DNA of 64,000 nt from FEN-1219 sp036563665 (GTDB lineage: Bacteria > Pseudomonadota > Gammaproteobacteria > Steroidobacterales > Rariloculaceae): positions 1 to 64,000 of the forward strand of contig DATCLY010000063.1 of the NCBI GenBank assembly GCA_036563665.1, given 5' to 3'. The translations under genes and the position numbers were made by a program. The notes under the pieces are model-generated. The model did no database searches. It saw nothing but the letters and a program-made list of their open reading frames with translations, and had not been told where the DNA came from. Shown piece after piece: positions 8,116-16,797 of the stretch; position 1 is the first letter of the stretch; the number at the start of each line of letters is the position of its first letter.

Positions 8116-9702
8116 TCAATCCTCCTGCAGGCCTTGTCGTGCGCGGTACTCGTCGCGCACGTCCTTCAGATGCTGCAAGTCGCTGTCCTCCTCGAGGCAG
8201 GCCACCTCGAGGAGCTCGTCGGCCTGCCGCTCGAGGGGAATCTCGATGGTCCAGGGCCGCGTGTAGGCGATCGGATCGTGCACGGTGGCGCGGTAGATCA
8301 CGCGGCTCTCGGCGACGGGCGTGAACGTCTCGATCACCGTCTGCGCGTGCGTGATGACGTCGCCCACCTCGTTGAGCCAGGCCTTGCCGTTGAAGTTGCG
8401 GCTCTCGACCACGAGCGTGTCGCCTTCCCAGCGGCCGATGGAGTCGCCCATCCAGAGCCGCAGGTGGTCGGGGATGTGCGAGCGCCGATCGAGGTCGATC
8501 TGCCGCCACGACATGCGCTCGAACAGCACCACGACGTAGTCGTCGGTCTGCACGATGTAGTGCGGCGACGGCACGTAATGGGACCGTGGCACGCCCGCGA
8601 CGAAGCAGTGGGCAGTGGGGTCGTCGTAGCCGCGATGGGGCAGCTCGCGGTCGATGCGCTCGGCGCGCGCCCAGGCCTGGTATGGCAGGCGGCCGTCCGG
8701 CGGGTCGATCACCACGCCGCGGCTCGCTGGTGTGAGGAACTGGCGCTCGCGCTGCTCTAGGCCGTAGTTCGCGCCGCCCGCGTCGGGCTGGTAGAAGCCG
8801 TTCAGGTCGGGCTTGCCGCTCGGCAGGCGCGGGATGTCCCGCGGAGTGGTCAACGGCGGCAGCTCGCCCGCCGCGGCCGCGTCGAACGGCGCGTTGTCCG
8901 CGGGCGGCTCCGCGGGATACCACGTCCGCACGTCGCGCTCGAAGTCGCCGTTCGCCTCCTCTTTCTCCGCCTGGCACTGGTACTCGAGAATACGCGGCAG
9001 GCCGCGTTGCCGCTCGAGCGGCATGGAGATCTTCCAGGGCCGCATGAACACCTTCGGGTCCTCGACCGTGACCTCGTAGTCGATCGTGTCGGCGTCGCGC
9101 ATCGTGAACCGCTCGGTGAGCTTGAGCGCGTCGCTGTGGAAGTTGCCGGCGGCGTCGAACCACGTCTGGTCGTTGAAGTCCGTCACCTCGACGACCAGCA
9201 CGTCTCCTTCCCACCGCCCCTGCGAGCGGCCCATCCACGACGGGATGCCGGTGTGCAGCGGCGGGCGGCCGTGCGTCGGAATGAGGCGATAGACCTGCTG
9301 CCACTCGAACGTCATCGCCACGTGGTCGGCCGTCTGGAAGATGTGGAACGGATACTCGAGGTACATCACCCGCGGCACGCCCGGCAGGTAGCAGCGGGAG
9401 AGCGGATCGGCCGTGGCGCGCTCGGCGAAGTTGCGCCGCTGCTGCTCGGCGGCCCAGGGCTGGTAGGGAATCTCGCCGCCTTCCACCACGCCCCAGCCGG
9501 CGGGCATGTCGTGGCGGGCCACGTGGTCGCGCAGGTCGTACGCGGCCCGGGACCGCGCCTGCCAGATGCCCTGCAGGTCCGGCCGCCCGTCGGCGGTGCG
9601 CGGAATCGGCTGCGCCGCGGCGGCGCCGGCGAGCAGCACGAGCGCGGCGGCAGCCAGCCGAGGCAGGCCCCGAGCGCGGATCGCGGCGGCTTCGCGCACC
9701 AT
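8116..9702 (-). CDS. Secreted protein of unknown function with two homologous halves (PDLxGxW family)
   Basis: 528 residues with a signal peptide (LAAAALVLLAGAAAAQ). Two similar units follow. Unit 1 starts at RTADGRPDLQGIWQ (about residue 34) and unit 2 at LPSGKPDLNGFYQP (about residue 285). Each contains YQPWA or YQAWA, a DPxxxCxxxGVPR segment, an IxQTxDxVxxxFE strand, and GRWEGDTLVVE followed by an FN motif. The family is widespread in soil bacteria beside DUF6152 genes, but I know of no established activity. Repeated Trp/Asp motifs and the beta-rich pattern suggest a periplasmic binding or enzymatic fold. ATG 9702 places the signal peptide correctly. Operon with the DUF6152 gene downstream. 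Confidence 0.75.
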   Translation of the reverse strand: MVREAAAIRARGLPRLAAAALVLLAGAAAAQPIPRTADGRPDLQGIWQARSRAAYDLRDHVARHDMPAGWGVVEGGEIPYQPWAAEQQRRNFAERATADPLSRCYLPGVPRVMYLEYPFHIFQTADHVAMTFEWQQVYRLIPTHGRPPLHTGIPSWMGRSQGRWEGDVLVVEVTDFNDQTWFDAAGNFHSDALKLTERFTMRDADTIDYEVTVEDPKVFMRPWKISMPLERQRGLPRILEYQCQAEKEEANGDFERDVRTWYPAEPPADNAPFDAAAAGELPPLTTPRDIPRLPSGKPDLNGFYQPDAGGANYGLEQRERQFLTPASRGVVIDPPDGRLPYQAWARAERIDRELPHRGYDDPTAHCFVAGVPRSHYVPSPHYIVQTDDYVVVLFERMSWRQIDLDRRSHIPDHLRLWMGDSIGRWEGDTLVVESRNFNGKAWLNEVGDVITHAQTVIETFTPVAESRVIYRATVHDPIAYTRPWTIEIPLERQADELLEVACLEEDSDLQHLKDVRDEYRARQGLQED

Positions 9703-9872
9703 CCGAGACGTATCCCCCTTCGAGTCGTCGTGCGCGTTACCTTAACCCGCCTCGGCCACCGACCGAAATACCGGGTCCACTCTCCCCGCGGGCCCCGGCC
9801 TGCGCCGGCTTGATGCTCGAGTGGATTCGTAATACGGTGCGGCCACCTTCCAGGGGGTATAGCGATACGAGC

Positions 9873-11003
9873 ATGACGGTCAGGAAAGCGATCGCGACGG
9901 CCCTGCTGGCCGCGGGCTGCGGCATGGCGCAGGGGCAGACGACGAGCCACGAGCCTCCGCCCGGCGTGGAGCCGCTGCCGGTGGATCTGTTCACGACGAA
10001 GAATTTCTATCTCGACCGCGAGTACTGGCTCGACAAGCGGTACACGCGCTGCAACACGCCGCGCCAGCTCACCGACATGTGGACGGTGGGCCGGGTCGGC
10101 GAGTGGGGCGACTGCAACGTGGACCGCGCCATCGAGGACATCGCGAGCCCCTACCCTTACCGCACGGCCGCGGAGCACTATCAAGCGCTGCTCGAGGCCG
10201 CGCGGTCGCGCGGCGGTCCCACGCAGCACACGCGTGAGACGCTGCCCAACTGGGACGGCTGGTACCGGCGCGGCGCCCGCGAGGAGCAGTGGCTGTACGG
10301 CCGCAACCTGCAGACCGCGACGCTCTTGTCGGTGCTCACGCCGGAGTACCAGAAGCGCACGGTGCAGATGAACTACCACGAGGCGGTCAGCAACGCGCCG
10401 CAGTGGCTCGCCGCGTTCTGCTACCCCGAGGGGCTCATGCGCTGGTGGGCCGAGTTCTCGATTCGCGAGATCGAGGTGCTCGTGACGCCGCACCAGGTGG
10501 TCTTCACCGCCGGCGTCGCGGACAACTTCTTGCGCAAGATCCTGATCGGCCAGGAGCACGTCCAGGACGTTCCGCAGTGGTACGGCGAGAGCGTGGGCTT
10601 CTGGGACGGCGACACGCTGGTCGTCTGGACCGCGAACGTGCAGGGCTGGACGCTCTCGCACTCGATGTTCGAGTATAGCGACCGGCTCGAGGTGATCGAG
10701 GTGATCCGCCCGCGCGAGCAGGGCGACGGGCTCGTCGTCGAGGCCACGTTCTACGACCCCGAGGCGTTCACGCGACCGCTGCACACGGTGACGCCGTGGC
10801 TGTTCGCCGACCCGATCACCGCGCCCGAGCGCCGCTACACGTTCGTCGAGTGCCGCGTGCAGAGCACCATCGTGAACGGTCCCGACGGGCGGCCCACGCA
10901 GCTCTTGCCCACAGACGAAGGCTACGTCGACTACTTCGGCCGGCCCTGGGCGGTGAACTGGGAGAAGCACTTCGAGCAGGGCTGGGAACGGCCGGAGGAA
11001 TGA
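9873..11003 (+). CDS. Secreted hypothetical protein related to the PDLxGxW family
   Basis: 376 residues with signal peptide MTVRKAIATALLAAGCGMAQG. No PDLxGxW start is seen, but the C-terminal half carries the same core as the divergent 528-residue protein: IRKILIGQEH-like strand, ESVGFWDGDTLVVWTANVQG, then a DPEAFTRPLHTV segment matching DPIAYTRPWTIE. It is thus probably a one-unit diverged relative. Several cysteines (TRCNTPRQ, GDCNVD, AFCYPEG, VECRVQ) could form disulfides. ATG 9873 lies after CAGGGGGT; an earlier in-frame start at 9810 would break the signal peptide. It shares a 170-bp divergent promoter region with that gene, suggesting common regulation. Confidence 0.65.
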   Translation: MTVRKAIATALLAAGCGMAQGQTTSHEPPPGVEPLPVDLFTTKNFYLDREYWLDKRYTRCNTPRQLTDMWTVGRVGEWGDCNVDRAIEDIASPYPYRTAAEHYQALLEAARSRGGPTQHTRETLPNWDGWYRRGAREEQWLYGRNLQTATLLSVLTPEYQKRTVQMNYHEAVSNAPQWLAAFCYPEGLMRWWAEFSIREIEVLVTPHQVVFTAGVADNFLRKILIGQEHVQDVPQWYGESVGFWDGDTLVVWTANVQGWTLSHSMFEYSDRLEVIEVIRPREQGDGLVVEATFYDPEAFTRPLHTVTPWLFADPITAPERRYTFVECRVQSTIVNGPDGRPTQLLPTDEGYVDYFGRPWAVNWEKHFEQGWERPEE

Positions 11004-11029
11004 CCGCCGTCCTTCGGCGTCCCAATCCT

Positions 11030-11047
11030 GAAATCTTTACAGATTTC
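11030..11047. other. AT-rich hairpin between convergent genes
   Basis: GAAATCT, TTAC, AGATTTC forms a perfect 7-bp stem with a 4-base loop just past the plus-strand gene ending at 11003. It is AT-rich against a 70% GC background, but no T-run follows. Possible terminator of that gene. Confidence 0.35.
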
Positions 11048-11066
11048 GCTCGCCGCTGATCGAAGC

Positions 11067-11139
11067 GTGCGGGAGCGGCTTCCAGCGCGATTCTTCGAAC
11101 GCTGCCGGACGAAGATCGCGCCTGGAAATGCGCTCCCAC
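11067..11139. repeat. REP-like (BIME-type) inverted repeat pair
   Basis: Two ~30-base arms face each other around a 12-base centre. The left arm reads GCGGGAGCGGCTTCCAGCGC then GATTCTTCG. The reverse complement of the right arm reads GTGGGAGCGCATTTCCAGGC then GCGATCTTCG. They differ only by a few bases and single-base gaps. GTGGGAGCG plus an internal palindrome and GCGAT is the classic look of repetitive extragenic palindromes in Pseudomonas and relatives. The pair sits between convergent genes, the usual place for such elements. Only one clear copy is in this window. Confidence 0.6.
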
Positions 11140-11162
11140 CCGGCCGCCGAGGGCGCCCGCCG

Positions 11163-11912
11163 TCAGGCGCGTCGCGCCGCCACGCGGTGCGCGCGGTTGC
11201 CGCTCTTCGCCACCATCAACGCCTCGGCCCGCGGCGCCTCGAGCGCCATGCGCGTGAGCCCCGCGCGGTCGCGCATGAGCTCCTGCTTGCGCGCTTCGAG
11301 CTTCTCGCCGAGCGCCATGAGGTCGAGGCCCGACTCCTTCGCCCTCGCAAAGAGGCCGTCGCGTTTCTCCTCTTCCCTCACGTGGTGCTTCACCATCTCG
11401 GAGAGCACGCTCACCCGCGCGTCGAAGTACTCGTCGTCGGGGCCCGAGCTCTGCAGCTCCGCGATCATGTTCTTCGCGTTCTGATGCTCGAGAAAGGCCT
11501 CGTGGTGCATCTCGAGGTCGCCGGTCGCCTCGAGATACGCGGGGTAGAACAGCTCCTCCTCGATGGCCGCGTGCACCGTCAGCATCATAGCGAGCTTGTC
11601 CGCGAGCTCCTTCTTCTTGTCCGCCGAGCGTGCGCGCTCGAGCTGCTCGAAGACGTCCTCCGCCTCGCGGTGGTCCTGCTTCAGCAGCGTGATGGCATCG
11701 GTTCGCGCGGCGCCGTTGCCGTTACCGCGGCGCGAAGCGCGCCCGGAAGCGGACCGGCTCGAAGCGGATCGGCCGGAGGCCGCGCGGCGCGAAGCGCTCC
11801 TCGCTGAGGTCGAGCGTCTCGCTGCGGCTCGCCGCGATGCGGCGAGCTTCTTGGCGGCCTTCTTGCGTGACGGCGTTCGTTGGGTTTTCGCTGAGCGTTT
11901 CTTCGTAGCCAT
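11163..11912 (-). CDS. Hemerythrin HHE domain protein with a histone H1-like basic N-terminal tail
   Basis: 249 residues. Residues 1-65 are almost only Lys, Arg, Ala and Ser (MATKKRSAKTQRTPSRKKAA onward), like AlgP or histone H1-type tails. From about residue 72 a hemerythrin-type four-helix bundle follows: LLKQDHREAEDVFEQLE, LTVHAAIEEELFYPAYLE, MHHEAFLEHQNAKNMI and EMVKHHVREEEKRDGLF provide the His and Glu di-iron ligands. HHE proteins bind oxygen, NO or iron; the basic tail would bind nucleic acid. It stands alone, beside the REP-like repeat. Confidence 0.85.
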   Translation of the reverse strand: MATKKRSAKTQRTPSRKKAAKKLAASRRAAARRSTSARSASRRAASGRSASSRSASGRASRRGNGNGAARTDAITLLKQDHREAEDVFEQLERARSADKKKELADKLAMMLTVHAAIEEELFYPAYLEATGDLEMHHEAFLEHQNAKNMIAELQSSGPDDEYFDARVSVLSEMVKHHVREEEKRDGLFARAKESGLDLMALGEKLEARKQELMRDRAGLTRMALEAPRAEALMVAKSGNRAHRVAARRA

Positions 11913-12008
11913 TCCGTTGTACCCGTGCTGATGGTAGTCCCATCCGCCGGGTGCACGGACCGTGCCAAGCGCGCTGCGCAGCGCCTGGTGCGCGCGAGAC
12001 GAAGGTCG

Positions 12009-13067
12009 TCAGGGCAGCGAGACGGTGAGGTTGCGCTTCGGCGCCTTGCCGACTGCGAGCCGCTTCACCTCGGTGAGGTTTTCCACGTCCACGATCGACA
12101 CGTCGTCGCTGTAGCCGTTCGCCACGTACACGTAGCGGCTGTCCGGCGTGAACGTGAGCCAGTCGGGATGGCTGCCCACCTTCACCCCGCCGAGATACTC
12201 GAGCTCGGGCAGCGAGTAGGCGTAGACGTAGCCGTTCAAGCGGCTGCACACCCACAGCGTCTTGCCGTTCGGCGCCACGCCGATGCCATGGGCGGGCGCG
12301 GCGTTGAACGGTCCCTCGTCCTGCTGCTCCGGCGGCAGCGCCGGCAGCTCGATGCGGGCCACCTCCCGGCGCGTGGCGAAATCCACCACGACGAAGCCGT
12401 GGAACTCCGAGATCTGCACGAACATCCGCTTGACCGACCCGTCGGGGTTCTTCTCGAAGGCGATGGGGCGCACGCCCTCCATGGTGTCGTCGTTGCGCTT
12501 TTCGAACAGCGAGAAGACGAGCTCCTCGGTATCGGTGTCGAACACGTCCAAGTTCTTGTCGCCGCCGAACGTGCCCGTTACGAGGTACTTGCCGTCGGGC
12601 GTGACGTAGGTGTTGTGCACGCGCGAGCCCGTGTCGATGTGGCGCACCTTCTCGAGCCGCTGCGTGTCCACCACGTCGATGCCGCCCTCGCCTTCCATGA
12701 TGCCCACGTACACGTAGCGCCCGTCCTTGCCGATGGAAATGTTGTGAGGCCGGGCGCTCAGCGGGATCTCCGCCACGATCTCGAATGTCTTGGCGTCCAC
12801 CACGTCGAGCGTGTGCTTGGCTTCGCTGCTGAAGTACAGCCGGCTGCCGTCGGGCGCGGCGGCCACGCCGTGGTTGACCGGGATCCCCTCGATCTTGCCG
12901 ACGATGGCGTGCGTGGCGGGATCGATCACGTGGATCACGCTGTCGCGCGAGTTGGTCTGGATGACGCGCACCTCGTTGGCCGAGGCCGCCGAGAGCCCGC
13001 CGAGAACGGCCGCCCACAGGACGGCGACCCGAGCCGCCCGGCTCGGAACGGTGCAGCGAACGGTCAT
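12009..13067 (-). CDS. Secreted YVTN-type beta-propeller protein
   Basis: 352 residues with signal peptide (VAVLWAAVLGGLSAASA). Repeated blades carry the YVTN signature: VIDPATHAIVGKIEGIPVNH, DGRYVYVGIMEG, DGKYLVTGTFGG, NGKTLWVCSRLNGYVYAYSL and DSRYVYVANGYSDDVSIVDV. Such seven-bladed propellers act as periplasmic scaffolds or redox partners. ATG 13067 follows AAGGGGG and starts the signal peptide; an ATG at 13106 overlapping the previous stop (ATGA) would add 13 residues and is less likely. It is third in an operon with a haem lipoprotein and an amidohydrolase. Confidence 0.83.
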   Translation of the reverse strand: MTVRCTVPSRAARVAVLWAAVLGGLSAASANEVRVIQTNSRDSVIHVIDPATHAIVGKIEGIPVNHGVAAAPDGSRLYFSSEAKHTLDVVDAKTFEIVAEIPLSARPHNISIGKDGRYVYVGIMEGEGGIDVVDTQRLEKVRHIDTGSRVHNTYVTPDGKYLVTGTFGGDKNLDVFDTDTEELVFSLFEKRNDDTMEGVRPIAFEKNPDGSVKRMFVQISEFHGFVVVDFATRREVARIELPALPPEQQDEGPFNAAPAHGIGVAPNGKTLWVCSRLNGYVYAYSLPELEYLGGVKVGSHPDWLTFTPDSRYVYVANGYSDDVSIVDVENLTEVKRLAVGKAPKRNLTVSLP

Positions 13068-13102
13068 GACGCCCCCTTCTTGTTCTCCCGTGAGGAGTCG
13101 CG

Positions 13103-13507
13103 TCATCGCGACCCCGGCCCGAAGTGCTCGGCGAGATACTGCACGAGCTTCGTCACCTCAGTCTCGTCGAGTTCCGCGCCGTGCGCAATCATCGTCTCCA
13201 CGAGCCCCCGCCAACGCGCGGCGTCGTAGTAGCCCGCGTAGGCCGACAGGCCCTCGAGGTTGTGACAGTCGACGCAGGCGCGAGCCAGGATGTCGCGTCC
13301 CTCGCCGGGCGGCAGCATGCGCGTCGCCGGGTGCAGAGCCCCCGGGTCCGTCGGCGCCGCCTCGGCCGAGCCGGGCGCGTCCGGCGCAGGCTCGCGGGCG
13401 GCGCACGCGGCGAGCGCGACGGCCAGCAGCATGGCGCCTCTGGAGCGCGCGTGACCGGATGCGCGCGGGGCGACCGCCCGGCCGCCGGGAGACGGAGGCC
13501 GCGGCAC
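13103..13507 (-). CDS. Small c-type cytochrome lipoprotein
   Basis: 134 residues from GTG 13507, 6 bp after the amidohydrolase stop. A basic n-region leads to MLLAVALAACAA, a lipobox (LAAC). The mature part has one haem-binding motif, ARACVDCHNLEG, preceded by the GEGRDIL segment typical of class I cytochromes, and a C-terminal helix TKLVQYLAEHFG. A start at ATG 13432 is possible but leaves no positive charges before the hydrophobic stretch. It probably carries electrons for an oxidation involving the neighbouring periplasmic proteins (inference). Confidence 0.75.
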   Translation of the reverse strand: MPRPPSPGGRAVAPRASGHARSRGAMLLAVALAACAAREPAPDAPGSAEAAPTDPGALHPATRMLPPGEGRDILARACVDCHNLEGLSAYAGYYDAARWRGLVETMIAHGAELDETEVTKLVQYLAEHFGPGSR

Positions 13508-13513
13508 GGCGGA

Positions 13514-15196
13514 CTACAACCTGTGCGGGTCGCCGTGCACGATGCGCCCGCCCACCACGGTCAGCACCGAGCGCAGGCGCTTGATCTCCTCGTCCGGCAC
13601 GGCGCGGGGATCGAAGTAGTCCGCCGAGAGCACGGCGAAGTCCGCATACTTGCCGGGCTCGATGCTGCCGAGCACGTCCTCTTCCAGCAGGAACCAGCCG
13701 TTGGCCGCCGTGTAGAGCCGCAGCGCGTCCTCGCGGCCGATGGTCTGGTCCGCGTTGATCGCCTCGCCGCGGGCGTTCTTGCCGGTGACCGCGTAGTAGA
13801 TGCCGATCCACGGGTTCATCGGCGAGATCTGCATGCCGTCCGAGCTCATGCCCACGGGGATGCCGCTCTCGAGCAGCATGCGAAACGGCGGGCCGTTCTG
13901 CTCGGCCGTGCCCGAAAGCCACCGCCAGCCGCCGAGCACGCTGACGCCCCCGCCGAGCGCCTTGAGCTTGTCGACATACTCGCGCGTGATGAACGGCGCG
14001 TGGGCGAGCACCCAGCGGAGCTGCGTGATGCCGGGCGGCGGCAGCGCGGCGTTCACGCGCTCCCAGCCGTCGATGATGGTGACGTAGTCCGTGGGCGTGA
14101 GCGAGTGGTTCTCGTTGCGCCATCCCGCCTCGGCCACGAGCCGCGTGCCGTTCTCCCACGCGGGCGTCGGCTCCGCGACGATAGCGCTCGCCCCCGCCGT
14201 GAACTCCCCGATGCCGACGATCTTCAGCATGTCGGCGCCGAAGTCGGGGAACACGTTGGCGAGGCGCGCCTTCAAGCCGGGCGTCTCGGGATCGGCCTCC
14301 ATATGGAGGAAGTTCAGCCGGATGCGGTTGATCAGCTTGCCCTCGCGGTGCAGCTCGAGCAACGCGTCGTAGGCGCGGTACGGATCGAAGTGCGCCGCGC
14401 CGTCCGCGTCCGTGCCGGTGGCCGGGAAGCCGCCCTGGTCGAGATGCGTGGTCAGCCCCAAGCTCGCCGCGTACCGCAGCGCGTCCAGCGTGCCGCGCTT
14501 GCGGTCCTCGAGCGTCTGCAGCTGCCGCAGCGCGAACAGCGCGCGCGTCGAGGGGTTGGGCGTGGCTAAGCCGCCGGCGATCGAGCCGTCCTCACCCACC
14601 TCGATGCCCCGGGCCGTGAAGAACTCGCGGCCGCGGCTATTGGTGACGGCGGGCCCGGCGAACGATTGCTGGATGTAGACCGGATGATTCGGCGTGACGC
14701 GATCGAGCTCCGCGAGCGTGGGGAAGCGCGGCTGCCCCGGCGGCGGCACGAACTGATTGATGTCGAAGCCGCCGATCGACGTGATCCATTCGCCCTCCGG
14801 CAGCTCGCGCGCCTTCGCCGCGAGCGTCTCGAGCACGGCTTCGATCGAGTGCGCGTTCTCGAGCCGCGTGTCGTGGCCCGGCCGCAACCCGAGCAGCACG
14901 ATGTGGTTGTGGTTGTCGATGATGCCGGGGATGACCGTGCGGCCCCGCAGGTCCACCGTCTCCGTGCACTCGCCCGGCTCGAGGTCCTCGCCCACGGCCG
15001 TGAACCGATCGCCGATCACGCGCATCGAGTCGACGACGGTGCCGTTCGCGTCCATCGTGTGGATGCGGCCGTTCACGAACAGGCGATCGCCCTCCGGCAG
15101 GCAGCCTTCGCGGGGCTGGGCTCGCGCGGTGGAAACGACCACCAGCGCCGCCGCGGCGAGCGCGGCACCCATCGACACGTATTTGCGCACGGACAC
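13514..15196 (-). CDS. Secreted amidohydrolase (YtcJ-like, amidohydrolase 3 family)
   Basis: 560 residues with signal peptide (AALAAAALVVVSTARA). Metal-dependent hydrolase motifs: GRTVIPGIIDNHNHIVLLG (HxH after strand 1), DMLKIVGIGEF (possible carboxylated Lys), WVLAHAPFI and GMSSDGMQISP (metal Asp), and the C-terminal beta-sandwich GSIEPGKYADFAVLSADYFD. The family hydrolyses amides, carbamates or lactams; the substrate is unknown. Start: GTG 15196 or GTG 15190, both behind GGGGAGGAG. First gene of an operon with the cytochrome lipoprotein and beta-propeller; the exported location fits a substrate handled in the periplasm. Confidence 0.85.
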   Translation of the reverse strand: MSVRKYVSMGAALAAAALVVVSTARAQPREGCLPEGDRLFVNGRIHTMDANGTVVDSMRVIGDRFTAVGEDLEPGECTETVDLRGRTVIPGIIDNHNHIVLLGLRPGHDTRLENAHSIEAVLETLAAKARELPEGEWITSIGGFDINQFVPPPGQPRFPTLAELDRVTPNHPVYIQQSFAGPAVTNSRGREFFTARGIEVGEDGSIAGGLATPNPSTRALFALRQLQTLEDRKRGTLDALRYAASLGLTTHLDQGGFPATGTDADGAAHFDPYRAYDALLELHREGKLINRIRLNFLHMEADPETPGLKARLANVFPDFGADMLKIVGIGEFTAGASAIVAEPTPAWENGTRLVAEAGWRNENHSLTPTDYVTIIDGWERVNAALPPPGITQLRWVLAHAPFITREYVDKLKALGGGVSVLGGWRWLSGTAEQNGPPFRMLLESGIPVGMSSDGMQISPMNPWIGIYYAVTGKNARGEAINADQTIGREDALRLYTAANGWFLLEEDVLGSIEPGKYADFAVLSADYFDPRAVPDEEIKRLRSVLTVVGGRIVHGDPHRL

Positions 15197-15315
15197 AGGC
15201 TCCTCCCCTCTTGCGGACGACGCCGGCCGGCTCGTCCCGTTGCTCGAAGGGCATAAGCATAGCCGCCGGCCGCCACGTCGTCCCGTCGAGCGGCGGGTCG
15301 CGCTCCGTCGTCGCT

Positions 15316-16797
15316 TCAGCTCGCGCGCAGATTCAGCGGCACGATCCCGGCACGGCGCCGCGTGGCGCCCGCGTCGAGCAGCTCGTCGAGCGCCTTGCAC
15401 GCGTCGTTCAGGAACCGGCCCGCGTCGACCGGCCGCACGCCCCGCAGGATCCGCACCGGTCCTTCGCCTCGCGGGGCCCAGCGGAGCGCGTGCTTGCGGC
15501 CGGCCGACTCGAGGAACAGGCTCAACGTCGGCACGCCGAACGCGGCCGCGATGTGCTGCCCCGCCGAGTCGTAGCCGACGTATGCGTCCGCGCACGCCAC
15601 GGCCGCGAGGAACGCGCCCACGTCCGCCTGCCACGTCACGACGTCCGGCGAGCGGCCGTCGAGCCCGGCCAGCGCGCGGCCCGGCGGCAGATGCAGCACG
15701 CTCACGCCGCGCTCGGCGAGGCGGCTCGTGAGCCGCTCGCTCTCCTCGAGCTCCGCGCCGCCGGCGCCGCGCGCGAGCAGCACGCGCGCCCCGCGCCGCA
15801 CGATGCGCTCGAGCAGCCGCACCTCGAGCTCGAGACCGGCCCGCTTGCGGACGTTACCGCCCACGCCGAAGCTCGCGCTCACCACCGGCACGCCTTCGCC
15901 GAGCACCGCGCGCAGCCGCTCGGCCCACCGGCGGTCCGCGTCGGGCAGCGCAAACGGCGCATCGTCCACGTCGCGGCCGCCGAACGTCTCGGCGAGCCAG
16001 CGGCGCACCAGCACGCTCAACGGCTCGGTGCGGTCGCTGCCGTACTCGCGGCTCGGGAAGTGGTAGTAGCGCGCCGCGTCCACGGGCGGCAGCAGGCCGA
16101 GCTGCGTGAGGCGCGAGTCCGGGTCCAGCACGATGTGCCCGTCCGTTTCGGCGCCGAGCGCTTCGGTCACGGTGCGGCACAGCGCGGCCCAGGCGTTCAG
16201 CCGGTCGGCGAGGCGCGCCGTCCGGCCGTAAACGAGGGGCACGTGCTCCACGCCCGGCACGCAGCGCGCCACGGCGCCCGCGCCCTCGCCGCCAACGAGC
16301 GCCACGCGGGCGTCGGGGAAGAGCCGCCGCACGCGCCGCAGCACGGGTGCGCAGATCGCGACGTCGGCGCCGAGCGTGAGGCGCGACAGCACGAGCACGG
16401 TGCGCACCGCGTCGCGATCCGCGGCCCGACGCAGCGGCGGAGCGGCTGGCCGCCACGCGAGCAGATCGCGCTCGCTGCGGAGCCCGCGCACCCCGAGCGC
16501 CTGCTCGAACGCGGCGCACGCACGAACGCGCCGGGCCGCGCACACGAGTCGGGCGAACACCCGCCGGTAGATCTCGGCGCCCTCCGGCGTGAAACCGTCG
16601 CACAACGGCTCGATCACCTGCTCGAACAGCGCGTGCGTGGCGAGCGTCGCCGTCGTCACGTCGGCCGCGAGCGCGAGCTCGGCGAGGCCGTCCACGGCCT
16701 CCATGAGCGGCTCGCCGTGTTGGGAGTGATGGGCCCAGAAGCGCCGCGCGAGCTCCTCGCCGTCGGCAGCGGGCGGCAGCGGGAAGCCGTCAAGCAT
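15316..16797 (-). CDS. GT9 (heptosyltransferase-like) protein with an extra N-terminal domain
   Basis: 493 residues. The first ~130 form a helical region of unknown type (ELARRFWAHHSQHGEPLMEA, then EIYRRVFARLVCAARRV). A GT-B region follows: VLVLSRLTLGADVAICAPVL is the GT9 start with the usual GD altered to GA, and VGYDSAGQHIAAAFGVPTLS is the C-terminal donor-binding motif (D-S/T-G-xxH). ATG 16797 overlaps the previous stop by 8 bp. Last gene of the glycan cluster. The family transfers heptose or similar sugars from ADP/NDP donors; donor and acceptor are unknown. Confidence 0.7.
   Translation of the reverse strand: MLDGFPLPPAADGEELARRFWAHHSQHGEPLMEAVDGLAELALAADVTTATLATHALFEQVIEPLCDGFTPEGAEIYRRVFARLVCAARRVRACAAFEQALGVRGLRSERDLLAWRPAAPPLRRAADRDAVRTVLVLSRLTLGADVAICAPVLRRVRRLFPDARVALVGGEGAGAVARCVPGVEHVPLVYGRTARLADRLNAWAALCRTVTEALGAETDGHIVLDPDSRLTQLGLLPPVDAARYYHFPSREYGSDRTEPLSVLVRRWLAETFGGRDVDDAPFALPDADRRWAERLRAVLGEGVPVVSASFGVGGNVRKRAGLELEVRLLERIVRRGARVLLARGAGGAELEESERLTSRLAERGVSVLHLPPGRALAGLDGRSPDVVTWQADVGAFLAAVACADAYVGYDSAGQHIAAAFGVPTLSLFLESAGRKHALRWAPRGEGPVRILRGVRPVDAGRFLNDACKALDELLDAGATRRRAGIVPLNLRAS

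Noticed and set aside
11722..13017. Long frame over the propeller gene on the same strand
   Set aside because: It is an Arg/His-rich shadow of the propeller gene in another frame.
13065..13106. ATG 13106 (ATGA overlap) as start of the beta-propeller gene
   Set aside because: The signal peptide starts at ATG 13067, which has an AAGGGGG site; the extra 13 residues would bury it.
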